Assembly (NCBI GenBank): GCA_965248335.1
Contig: CBDFIY010000003.1
Location: 1,922,001 to 1,986,000, forward strand
Length of the DNA: 64,000 bases
Direction of reading: 5' to 3'
From: CAKMZU01 sp965248335
GTDB taxonomy: Bacteria > Pseudomonadota > Gammaproteobacteria > Pseudomonadales > DT-91
The position numbers and the translations under genes are program-made. A model generated the notes under the pieces. It saw only the letters and a list, made by a program, of their open reading frames with translations, did not search any database and had not been told where the DNA came from. This document shows positions 54,317 to 63,051 of this stretch, one piece after another (positions within the stretch are counted from its first letter, which is position 1; each line of letters begins with the position of its first letter).

Positions 54317-55777
54317 CTAAGCCTTTGCGGTTTCGGGGGCTTTTTTACGACGTTTGGCCGGTGCCTTGGTGGCCTTTTTCGCCGCCTTGGCAAGTGCGGC
54401 GGCAGCTTCGCGCTCTTGCTGGATACGTGCTAGCAGTTCGATGGCCGGTTCGTCGCTCGGGTCTTGTGGCACAAGCTCACCACGGAACGCCTTGGCGAGA
54501 ATGGATTGGGTCAGGTTATTGATGCGCGCTTGGGCATCGTTAACGCGTTGCTCGATTTGGTCGGCAAAGGTGAAGAGTTGCTCTACGCGTTGGACGATTT
54601 GGGCTTGTTCCTCTAACTCTACTTCTGGAAATGGAAGAGACCTAATTCTTTTTAATGCTAGCTTACCCTGTGCGCCTGATTTTATCTCAGATTGTATTAA
54701 TTGCTGGATAAACGAGCTACGTAACCAAAGAGCAATAAATACTCCTTTAACTGAATCAGAAAACTCACATATTTTTGCAGCATTCTCTGTTAAATTTGCT
54801 TTATTGAGTTCAATTGGAATAACTCCTGCATCACCAATTGAGGCGCCGACTATCGTAATGTATACATCACCTTCATCAACGATATACCGCTTAATTTGCT
54901 CTTGGACATGAGGTAACAAATATTTTTGGCAATTTCTAGCTGAATCACCACTAATGACAGTGCCAAGCTTTAATTGGCCAGCTCTAATATACGGAAACCC
55001 CGTATCTTCATTAACTAACTCTTCTCCTTTGGGAAGTCTCTTGCCGCCTTTCACTTCAGCAAAATCTTGTATTTCTTTTAAATTCCAGTTCACTGGAAGG
55101 TCTATATCTAAAAGGGTTTCTGTATAGTTACTTTCTTTTCTCCAGCTTTCCGTCAACTTACCGCTGACCGCGGCGGCGAGGACTGATTGGCGGAAGCGTT
55201 TGAGGATGGAAGGGATGGCATCGACGCGGGCTTTGATGGTGTCGACTTGGGCGAGCAGCTCATCCAGTTTGTTGGCGATGCGGGTTTGTTCGTTCAGGGG
55301 GGGGATATCAATTTGAAATGCTTTTAACTTAGTTTGATTCAATGAAGATTGGTTAACAGCATGCTGTGCGATTAAGCTGAAATTTCCAAGTGTACGTGAA
55401 TACTTGCAAAAATAATTAAAGTAGTATGGATTTACAGTTTTCTCATCGACAATAATTCTAAGTAGATTAATACCGTGATAAAGGGGGCTGTCGGAATTAA
55501 AAATTGCCGTTTTCCCTAGGTGTACAGGACTATTAATATGTGAAAATAAGATTTCATTTTTATTGATTCTGTACTTTTTAGCCTTTTCTTCATCGTAGCT
55601 TTCAATATAACCTATACGTGTAAAATCAAAGCGCTCATTGGCTATCGTTTCAATTCTTGAAACAGGAATACCTTTATTCTCTTTGTTTTGTGCTCCCCCG
55701 ATGCCATTTGACATACTTTTAATCAGCATTTCGAAAGTAGTACTCACCCATCCCTCCGGCAAAATTGATTCACTCAT
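54317..55777 (-). CDS. hsdS: Type I restriction-modification specificity subunit HsdS
   Basis: 486 residues with two target recognition domains (about 1-180 and 215-390), each followed by a helical conserved region (NEQTRIANKLDELLAQVDTIKARVD and EEQAQIVQRVEQLFTFADQIEQRV), and a basic C-terminal tail (KKATKAPAKRRKK). It sets the DNA sequence recognised by the HsdM methylase. The ATG at 55777 overlaps the hsdM stop by one base (TGATG). Both halves appear intact, so the methylase should still have a target. Confidence 0.93.
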   Translation of the reverse strand: MSESILPEGWVSTTFEMLIKSMSNGIGGAQNKENKGIPVSRIETIANERFDFTRIGYIESYDEEKAKKYRINKNEILFSHINSPVHLGKTAIFNSDSPLYHGINLLRIIVDEKTVNPYYFNYFCKYSRTLGNFSLIAQHAVNQSSLNQTKLKAFQIDIPPLNEQTRIANKLDELLAQVDTIKARVDAIPSILKRFRQSVLAAAVSGKLTESWRKESNYTETLLDIDLPVNWNLKEIQDFAEVKGGKRLPKGEELVNEDTGFPYIRAGQLKLGTVISGDSARNCQKYLLPHVQEQIKRYIVDEGDVYITIVGASIGDAGVIPIELNKANLTENAAKICEFSDSVKGVFIALWLRSSFIQQLIQSEIKSGAQGKLALKRIRSLPFPEVELEEQAQIVQRVEQLFTFADQIEQRVNDAQARINNLTQSILAKAFRGELVPQDPSDEPAIELLARIQQEREAAAALAKAAKKATKAPAKRRKKAPETAKA

Positions 55778-57315
55778 CAATCTTCACTCCCTAAACCCAA
55801 CACCTCAGCCAGCATGTTTTTCTGGCTTACGGCTTCATCTTCTGCCCCAAGTGCCGCCATCAACTCACTCAATTCCCTCAATGCTTCCGTCAGCTCACTC
55901 ATCGCCTCACCGGCCAGTGCATCCGGCTCCGGCAAATCGGCGGCATCCACCACGTCATCGTCTTTGATCCAGCTGATATCCAAACTGTCGGCTTTTTCGG
56001 TGATGTCTTTGCGGGTGAATTTTTTCCAGCGGCTTTCCAGTGTTTTGCCGTTGTCGCCTTCGGTATCTTGCAGCGCTGTGCGTTTGGACGTGCCGTCTTT
56101 TTTCTTGCCGTAGCATTTGATGAATTCATCAAAATAGCTTTTGGTAAACTGGGTGCGTTTGCCAAAGTTTGGCATGTTGGCGCGCAGATCATACACCCAC
56201 ACGTTTTTGGTGTTGCCTTTGTCCTTGTTTTTGTCTTCGGGCTTGCTGAAAAACAGCACATTGGTTTTTACACCGGCTGCATAAAAGATGCCCGTCGGCA
56301 GGCGTAAAATGGTGTGCAGATTGCATTTATCCATCAGGTCGCGGCGAATGTCGGCACCGGTGTTGGCTTCGAACAACACGTTATCCGGCAAAACCACCGC
56401 TGCGCGGCCACCGGGTTTTAATCCTCGGTAAATGTGTTGCAAAAATGCTAACTGTTTGTTGCTGGTGGGGAAGGTAAAATCATCCCTCGTCGGCAAGCCG
56501 CCGCCTTTTTTGGTGCCGAAGGGGGGGTTCGATAAAATCAAATCGGCCTTGGGCAGCTCCGCACCATCGGGGCTCATGGTATCGCCGTAGATAATGCCGT
56601 GGGTATCGCCATCGGATTCGATGTCGTGCAGGGCGAGATTCATCAAGGCCAGTTTGTGGGTGTCTTGCACGAACTCCATGCCATAAAAGGTTTTTTCCTG
56701 ATATTTTTTGTATTCAGTTTCACCCATCGCGATGAGATCGTTGTGTTCCTCTAAATAATGATTCGCCGCAATCAAAAAACCGCCTGTGCCTGCGGCAGGG
56801 TCTTGGATGACTTCGCCGACGGCCGGTTGCATAAGTTGCACCATGACATCAATCAGTACCCTTGGTGTGAAGTACTGGCCCGCGCCTGATTTTTTTTCGT
56901 TCGCGTTTTTTTCTAACAGCCCTTCGTACAAATCGCCCAAGCCTTCGGCCTTGGCATTGTACCAATCGAGTTTGTCGATTTCGGTCACGAGGGTATTTAA
57001 GGTGGCAGGCTTTTTGATAATGGTGTTGGCGTTGGCATAAATCGCCCGCACCAGTTTTGAGTCGGTGATGGTGGCATCGCCCAAATCAAGCAGCAGCTTA
57101 CGGTAGTAGGTGATCCTGTCGGTTGCGGATTTTTCTTCGATGTGTGTCCAACGGTAGGCGGCGGGGATGCGGTCTTCAGTGTCGGTTTCTTCGGCCATTT
57201 TTAAAAACAATAAATACGTCAGCTCTTTAACGTATTCGGTGTAGGTGACGCCATCGTCCTTGAGTACGTTACAGAGGTTCCAGAGTTTGGCGACAATATC
57301 GGTGGTGGTTGACAT
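55777..57315 (-). CDS. hsdM: Type I restriction-modification DNA methyltransferase HsdM
   Basis: 512-residue N6-adenine methyltransferase. HsdM N-terminal domain (IVAKLWNLCNVLKDDGVTYTEYV), SAM motif DPAAGTGGFL, catalytic motif SNPPFG, and YFTPRVLIDVMVQL. The ATG at 57315 (MSTTTDIVAK) is chosen over an upstream one at 57393 that lies inside hsdR. The gap to hsdR is ten bases. No frameshift or stop; with HsdS it should form an active methylase. Confidence 0.95.
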   Translation of the reverse strand: MSTTTDIVAKLWNLCNVLKDDGVTYTEYVKELTYLLFLKMAEETDTEDRIPAAYRWTHIEEKSATDRITYYRKLLLDLGDATITDSKLVRAIYANANTIIKKPATLNTLVTEIDKLDWYNAKAEGLGDLYEGLLEKNANEKKSGAGQYFTPRVLIDVMVQLMQPAVGEVIQDPAAGTGGFLIAANHYLEEHNDLIAMGETEYKKYQEKTFYGMEFVQDTHKLALMNLALHDIESDGDTHGIIYGDTMSPDGAELPKADLILSNPPFGTKKGGGLPTRDDFTFPTSNKQLAFLQHIYRGLKPGGRAAVVLPDNVLFEANTGADIRRDLMDKCNLHTILRLPTGIFYAAGVKTNVLFFSKPEDKNKDKGNTKNVWVYDLRANMPNFGKRTQFTKSYFDEFIKCYGKKKDGTSKRTALQDTEGDNGKTLESRWKKFTRKDITEKADSLDISWIKDDDVVDAADLPEPDALAGEAMSELTEALRELSELMAALGAEDEAVSQKNMLAEVLGLGSED

Positions 57316-57325
57316 AAATTCTCTA

Positions 57326-57948
57326 TTAAGCCGGTGTTGCGTGACGTTTTTTGGGTGTGGGGGCTTGGTATTCATCGCTGCGCCAGAGTGCATCGTTGAT
57401 GCTTTCGATCACATCCGGCAGCTGATGATCAAACAATTTGTTGAGCCGTTTATAAGGCCCGTATTTTTTCTTTAAGGCGGATTGGTTAATCGCCTCTTCA
57501 TCGACCGCTAAGCGGTTCTTTAACAGGGTGCCGATTTCTTTGAGTATATCTTGCTGTGCGGGGTTCCACTTCTTTTGCATCAAGATCACGGCGACGGCAT
57601 TATCTACGCGTTCTTCAAAAGGTACAAGGGCATCGCCCATCGCGGCTTTTCGCACATAGCCGACAATGCGCGCAGCAATGTCTTTGTGCGTTTTCATTTG
57701 CCAGGCTTTGCGCAGGTTTTTTTCGGTGAAGTTGGCGGCATCTAGCGTGAGCAAAATCTCTTTGATTTGCGCGCGGGTGATTTTGCCCGGTTGGTGAATC
57801 AGGGTTTTGAGGGCGATCGATTGGTTTTCGTTGTCTTTGATAAAGCGGCGAAACTCATCGAGGTAATCATCAGGGGTTTGGGTTTTGCCGTAATCTTCGG
57901 TGACTTCCAGCAGGGTATCTTCTTTATCGCTGATGTACACGCCCTGAG
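57326..57948 (-). pseudogene. hsdR: hsdR fragment 4 (C-terminal domain)
   Basis: The last about 207 codons of HsdR: helical EcoEI_R_C-type domain (LDEFRRFIKDNENQSIALKT ... INQSALKKKYGPYKRLN). This domain contacts the methylase core in type I enzymes. Confidence 0.88.
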
Positions 57949-58222
57949 GTTTAGGGGTCAGGGCTATCGCGCTATGTTTTTGATCAGTTCGCTTAAAAAT
58001 CATACTACAAAGCAGATGGCTGATTGTATTTCAATCAGTTTATGGGTATGAATTAGCCCGCTACTGAAAAACTACACTTCTCTTTTGTATTCAAATTACA
58101 AAAGAGTGTTAATTTAGAAACCAACACTAAATTATTAGCGGGTTTAGATTAAAAAATAAACATTTTGTTTGATTGTCGCCGATCTTGTTAATATCGTAGT
58201 GCGATTGCCCTGGTTTAGGGGT
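57949..58222 (-). mobile_element. 254-bp MITE, copy 2, inside hsdR
   Basis: Element 57959-58212 in reverse orientation, flanked by perfect direct repeats gtttaggggt (57949-57958 and 58213-58222). Its sequence appears identical to copies 1 and 3 by eye. Confidence 0.94.
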
Positions 58223-58692
58223 GTCTTTTTTATCCAATAGCTGGCCTAAGCCTTGGCAGTTGGCGAGGGTGTCTTTGAGTTGCTCAATCGATTGATTTTT
58301 GAGGGTTTGGATAAAATCATCCGGCGTTTGCTGGGTGATCGCCATAAATTGTTCTTCAGCGGCATCGCTTAGGCGATGTTTTTTGCGCTGTAATTTGGCC
58401 ATCAGCTGGTCGCGCGCGGTGGTTTGTTGCGCTTCTGTGGTGGTGGTTTCGCCGCGGGTCTCATCGATAAGCTGGGTAAAGCTAATGCGGGGGTTAACGA
58501 CCACAGGCTTCATGTTGGTGACAGGCTCTAGGTGTTCGTAAAGATTCACGGCATCAAAAATGCGGAAGCTTTCTTTGCCGATCTCAGGGCATAGCCTTGT
58601 GGCGCGGCCTTTCATTTGTTCGTACAAAATACGGCTTTTGACCAAGCGCAAAAATACGAGATTGCTGATTTTGGGCACATCGATGCCGGTGG
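58223..58692 (-). pseudogene. hsdR: hsdR fragment 3 (end of helicase domain)
   Basis: Codes TTGIDVPKISNLVFLRLVKS and MKGRATRLCPEIGKESFRIFDAVN (helicase motifs V and VI), then the linker to the C-terminal domain. Bounded by the IS upstream and MITE copy 2 downstream. Confidence 0.88.
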
Positions 58693-58707
58693 TTAGGGAG
58701 GCAGCAT

Positions 58708-59367
58708 TTAAGAAGATACCTTTTTTGGGTGTATAGTCACATCCCACTTTTTCAGCTCGGCATGTCTTGTAATGTGGGGTTGAATCTCGTCAAGCACTTC
58801 CTTACTTGGCCTTACACCTTTCGTATAAACCTTATCAATTAAATCAACAATTGTTTTTTTACATTTATGCACAAGACTTTTTGTCCACTCCACCACCACA
58901 TGAACTGAATTTAGAAGTGTGCCATTCCAATGGCTTTCCAAAAAAGCCCACCGCCTTTCAATGGGATTATATTTGCTGTGATAAGGAGGGTAGTAAACCA
59001 GCCTGATTCTCAGCCCAGTTTGACTGGAAAATTGCACCATCCGCAAAAGAAACTGAGTTCGCAGGCTATTACTCTCCGGGCCATTGTCTGTATAAATAAT
59101 CAGCTCATCTTTGTCCTTGTTAGCTTCTTTGACATTCTCCCACCACAATTGCAGTGCATCACAAATAAAGTCGCTCGTCTTGTAGGAGAGTCCATAAACA
59201 ACATGGAGTTGATCGTTATCTAGGTTAAGAATCCCAAATGGCACCATTTTATCTTTATCTGCCATATCGTGATCTAGCGCCTGGACCACTTCTGCTCCGC
59301 GAGATTTACCCGCTCTGGAAAAGTCGCCGAGATTAACAGTAGCCTTGCAGTCTATGCTGATCTGCAA
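58708..59367 (-). CDS. ISAzo13-like transposase, catalytic part (second frame)
   Basis: DDE domain: first Asp in ISIDCKATVNLGDFSR, second in LIIYTDNGPESNS, and Glu in YHSKYNPIERRW. No independent start with a ribosome-binding site is visible. It continues the preceding frame in the -1 register after a run of eight A, so it is probably made as a fusion by frameshifting, or the IS is damaged. Confidence 0.82.
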   Translation of the reverse strand: MQISIDCKATVNLGDFSRAGKSRGAEVVQALDHDMADKDKMVPFGILNLDNDQLHVVYGLSYKTSDFICDALQLWWENVKEANKDKDELIIYTDNGPESNSLRTQFLLRMVQFSSQTGLRIRLVYYPPYHSKYNPIERRWAFLESHWNGTLLNSVHVVVEWTKSLVHKCKKTIVDLIDKVYTKGVRPSKEVLDEIQPHITRHAELKKWDVTIHPKKVSS

Positions 59368-59930
59368 CGTGTTTTGTCGTTGACTGGCTTCTGCTCTAAC
59401 TTTGTTGACGTTGTCGAAGATGGCGTTAGTTTCTGGTATTTTTTTTCAGGTTTGGATTTCTGCACCTTGCGGAGCTTATAACCCATCCTATTCAGGATAT
59501 TGCTAATGGTTCGCTCTTTAGGTAGAAGGTCTTCTTGCCAGTTCTTTTCCTCGACTAGCTTCTGCCGTACAACTTTGGCCGTTATGCGGGTATAGGCAAA
59601 TGTATTTCTTAACCGTGAATCCGCTTGGCTTTCAGGCTCAACCAGGCTACGGATATCATCTTCAAGGCCTACCAGTGCAACCTCGGATTTATTTTTTCCG
59701 CAGGGTTCATAATTTCCATAACAGATCATCCCAGTTTTTTTTTCGTTGATCCCTAATGCAACCGCCTTTCGTCCAAACCCAAAGGTTGATTCAGTCAACC
59801 GGGCACTTCCACTGCAAAGGGTTTCAGAAACTTCAGCCATAAAAAGTCTTTTTTCAGGGTTTTTTAATAGCCTGGCTGCTAATTTGAAGAGAGAAATATA
59901 CTCAGGTTCTATATCAATTGAAGTGGGCAT
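59352..59930 (-). CDS. ISAzo13-like transposase, N-terminal part (first frame)
   Basis: 192 residues with helix-turn-helix character (LLPKERTISNILNRMGYKLRKVQKSKPEKK). After KPEKK the frame departs from the family and stops. A -1 shift at the A8 tract (59451-59458 region) would continue KIPETNAIFDNVNKVRAEAS into the catalytic frame. Confidence 0.8.
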   Translation of the reverse strand: MPTSIDIEPEYISLFKLAARLLKNPEKRLFMAEVSETLCSGSARLTESTFGFGRKAVALGINEKKTGMICYGNYEPCGKNKSEVALVGLEDDIRSLVEPESQADSRLRNTFAYTRITAKVVRQKLVEEKNWQEDLLPKERTISNILNRMGYKLRKVQKSKPEKKYQKLTPSSTTSTKLEQKPVNDKTRCRSA

Positions 59931-60014
59931 AAATAAAATAGAGAATAAACAACTTTAGACATGTAATGGTAGGGCATCATACGCTGGTAATGTTTAAAAT
60001 GCTACTTCCCTTAG

Positions 60015-61009
60015 CAAATCAACCGTGACGACGATATTCGGCAGGCGTTCGTTTTTAAAGCGGCGAATTTGCTCCAGCGGTTGATCAACCGAGCCTGTAA
60101 TTTTTTGTACCACGCCTTGGTCTAGCTCGGGATATTGTTCATCCAGTGCGGCTTGCATCAGGCTGACGACGAGATCGGCATGATCGTTATTGACGCAAAA
60201 AATCAGCGTCTTGGCTTCGCTCATGGGGTTGATTTCTGTCGCCAGTAATTCGCATACTTTTTGGTTAAAGGATTTGGCGATCACTTTGCGGTTGAGTTGG
60301 GTGATATCAAAATTTATTTCGTCTTCGAGGGTGGTGGTGATCACGGCTTGTGTTCCGACATCATAGGTCGCGATTTCTTCACCGACCCCGTAGGTAATGC
60401 CTTGTTGGTTGTGTTCGGTTTTAATGCGTATCGGTGGGTCATTATCGACAAGGTAACCATCTATCACGGCTTCGCGGTAGCTGTATTCGTAAACCGGCAG
60501 GCCAAAAATGTCCGTGGTATGCAGGGCAGGGGTTGCGGTAAGGCCGACTTTGACGGCATCAAAATAATCGATCACGCGGCGGTATTTGGAGATGTAGTCT
60601 TTTTGTGAGCGAAACTGTATTTCGGTGTCGCTGAGTTCACGATCGAGCAGGTAGCCTCGGTGGCATTCATCCACCACAATGCAGTCGTATTGATCGACGG
60701 TGGGCATGTCATCGCTGTATAACACGCGTTTGACCATGCCTTGAATGGTGGCAACATGCACTTGCGTGGCCGAATCGGGGGTGGCGTCTTTTAATCCTTT
60801 GATATTGAAGCTATCTGCAAAGGTGAGCTGGTTGAGCATTTGTGTGGATTCAAACGCATCGGTGGTTTGTTCGCCTAAGGCTGAGCGATCGACTAAAAAC
60901 AAAATGCGGCGAAACCGCTGCGCTTGCAGTAATCGATACACCAGTGCGATACAGGTTTTAGTTTTGCCGGTGCCTGTGGCCATGGCGACCAAGATATTGT
61001 GCTGCTGTT
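60015..61009 (-). pseudogene. hsdR: hsdR fragment 2 (helicase core)
   Basis: Begins just after MITE copy 3 and holds Walker A VAMATGTGKTKT, DECH box VVDECHRGY, motif III GLTATPALH and motif IV-V sequence to NIVVTVDLL, where the IS interrupts. Confidence 0.88.
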
Positions 61010-61283
61010 GTGTGATAGCCAGGGCAATCGCACTACGATATTAACAAGATCGGCGACAATCAAACAAAATGTTTATTTTTTAATCTAAACCCGCTAATAA
61101 TTTAGTGTTGGTTTCTAAATTAACACTCTTTTGTAATTTGAATACAAAAGAGAAGTGTAGTTTTTCAGTAGCGGGCTAATTCATACCCATAAACTGATTG
61201 AAATACAATCAGCCATCTGCTTTGTAGTATGATTTTTAAGCGAACTGATCAAAAACATAGCGCGATAGCCCTGGTGTGATAGC
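61010..61283 (+). mobile_element. 254-bp MITE, copy 3, inside hsdR
   Basis: Element 61020-61273 flanked by perfect 10-bp repeats gtgtgatagc (61010-61019 and 61274-61283). Same orientation as copy 1. It separates the nuclease part of HsdR from Walker A. Confidence 0.94.
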
Positions 61284-62633
61284 GGCTTCGGTCGCTTTGA
61301 TGGCGTCTATTTGGTAGTCGCGCAGCTTAAAATCAAAGTTAAAATTTTGGCTGCTGAGGCGATTTTCGGCCACTTGAATATCTTGTTTGTAGAGGGCTTG
61401 CAAACCTTCGGGACTGTACCAGCCATCGTTGGGTTTACTGGGGTTTTCGGGGCGGCGTAAATCACGAAACCAAATGCCCGAATGGGTTTTGTGCTGATCG
61501 AGGTAAGGGCGGCCATTGGTTGCAAACGCAAAGGGCACTTTAAAATGGCCTTTGCTGTCATCCATGTGGCTGGCGACCCAAGGATTACCGGCATAATTGA
61601 AGCTGTGGTCATCGCAGAAGGTTTTGCTGTAGCGTTCGGCTTGTGCAATATCGGAGGAGACATTTTTGATCGCACGTTTGGCCTCAACAACCGCATATAA
61701 GGTGGTACCAATAAATAAGGCATAATCGGCGGGGCCTGAGTCGGTTGACCATTCGGCGATGGCCATATTACGGCCAGCTTCGGGGCGGATGCCTTTGCGG
61801 TAATCGAAATTAACGGTGTCGGCTTCCCACCCGGCATCACGCAACTGCTGATCGATGCGCAGGCGGGTTTCGGCTTCATTTTCTTCCCAGATGGATTTTT
61901 GAATCGCTGATTTGGTGGCTTCACGCGTTGTTTTGGCGGCGTCAGTTTGTGCTTGGTTGTCTTTCGCGGCTTTGTGGGCGTAGGTTTCAAACTGTTGTTT
62001 GGCGGTGGCGAGCGCGTCTTCTTGCTCTTGCGCGATGTTTTGCCATGTTTGGCTTTCTTCTTCGATGCGACCGGCGTATTTCTTGAGTTCGAGGGTTTTC
62101 TGTTGCTCGGCATCAGCGAGTTGTTGTACGACATTAATCGCACGCTGTGAGGCTTTTTGGGCTTTTTCGAGCGTTAAAATCTTTTCTTCCATCGTTCGCA
62201 GCTCAGCCGCGGGGTCTTTGGGGGCGATGAATTTACCGGACGACCATTTTGGCGGTGGATTGCCAAAGGTTTTGTGGTACCAAATGCTGAGCTTCCAAGT
62301 GAGCAATAACAGCGTCATGGCTTCTCGGTGATTGGAGGTAAATTGATGGGTGGCTTCGTTGCCGACTTTACGAATCGCATGGAAGGTATCTAGCACTTCG
62401 CGCTTGATGTCGGCGTTGTATTGGATATCTTTGAGTAAATCGATTTGTTTCGTGCGCTCATCAAAATCAATGCCTAAGCGGCTGGCGATGTCTTGCGCGA
62501 AGGCTTCACCTAATTGACGCAACTTGATGAGCGTGATGTTTGGGTCGGGGATAAATGCTTTCTCAGCGGTTCGGGCTAACTGAAAAAGTAAGTCGTCATG
62601 CTTTTCTAGAAAACTGAAGTTTGTTGTTTTCAT
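61284..62633 (-). pseudogene. hsdR: hsdR fragment 1 (DUF4145 and nuclease domains)
   Basis: The N-terminal 450 codons: DUF4145-like domain (FQLARTAEKAFIPDPNITL ... VGNEATHQ), a long coiled coil, and the PD-(D/E)xK nuclease (GPADYALF...VVEAKR). Translation runs into the MITE and stops there (AITPGLSRYVFDQFA). Without the motor domain it cannot restrict DNA. Confidence 0.88.
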
Positions 62634-62850
62634 ATGCGTGCTTGCGTGTTTTTCCGCTTGTTTTTTTGCATGGTATCGCATTTGTATTCAGTAGTTAACT
62701 TCTTTGGGAAGCTCCCAGAACCTTGGGTCTGTTTACCAAGCCAATAAAGTTTCAACCTTTAGGTAATGGTACCAACAGACAAGCTAAAGCTCAGATTTTT
62801 ATTTTTATCCAGTGCCAATTTTATCCGTTATTGGGCAAAAAGTTTACGTC

Positions 62851-62979
62851 TATACCCACCGGAATTGGAAATGCAAGAAGGCGGCAAGCGAACGAATCCC
62901 CATGAACTTACTGACTGTAAACTCATAGAGATGTGCGTTTACTTTCCGCCTTCTTAAATCTTCAGTTCCTGCTGGCATA
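62851..62979 (-). repeat. ERIC-derived palindrome with two left arms
   Basis: Begins like a normal ERIC (tatacccaccggaattgga ... gcaagaaggcggcaagcga) but ends with an inverted, diverged copy of the same arm (ctttccgccttcttaaatct ... tgctggcata) instead of the usual right arm. The centre keeps aatccccatgaactta. Confidence 0.75.
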
Positions 62980-63051
62980 GTTAAAAAATTTAGAAAAAGG
63001 TAAGGCGTTAGATGAGCTATTGAGAGATAATGAAAGAAAAAAGAGTTTTCC

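Larger units (their letters stand above)
58697..60010 (-). mobile_element. ISAzo13-like insertion sequence (1314 bp) in hsdR
   Basis: Imperfect inverted ends, GGAGGCAGCATTTAAGAAGA on the left and (inverse) GGGAAGTAGCATTTTAAACA on the right, flanked by a TTAG duplication (58693-58696 and 60011-60014). Its two overlapping frames encode a DDE transposase of the ISAzo13 type (PF07592-like, by motif). Removing the IS and one TTAG rejoins hsdR in frame. Confidence 0.88.
57326..62633 (-). pseudogene. hsdR: hsdR, type I restriction endonuclease subunit, broken by three insertions
   Basis: Removing two 254-bp MITEs (each with one 10-bp duplication) and one 1314-bp IS (with its 4-bp duplication) restores a single frame of 1,154 codons including stop. 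Restored joins read ATEAAITQQQHNILVAMATG, VTVDLLTTGIDVPK and DKKDTPKPQGVYISDK, all typical HsdR. Domains in order: DUF4145, nuclease (DYALFIGTTLYAVVEAKR), helicase (ATGTGKT, VVDECHRGY, GLTATP) and C-terminal EcoEI-type domain. The start is probably ATG at 62633 (MKTTNFSFLEKHDD); 62681 is an alternative. Because each fragment ends in stops, restriction should be abolished. Confidence 0.93.

Noticed and set aside
61307..62143. 278-codon frame inside hsdR in another register
   Set aside because: Pro/Lys-rich shadow of the hsdR coiled-coil and nuclease region; hsdR itself has clear motifs in the other frame.
57326..62681. hsdR fragments considered as separate small genes or two different nucleases
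   Set aside because: Exact target duplications and restored in-frame joins show one gene interrupted three times.
1266..62979. The dispersed palindromes considered as a CRISPR array or as REP elements
   Set aside because: They are far apart, oriented both ways and about 127 bp long; the central sequence matches ERIC/IRU instead.
50707..62979. Integrative element borders (att sites) for the recombinase island
   Set aside because: No tRNA gene or long direct repeat bracketing the region could be found by eye.
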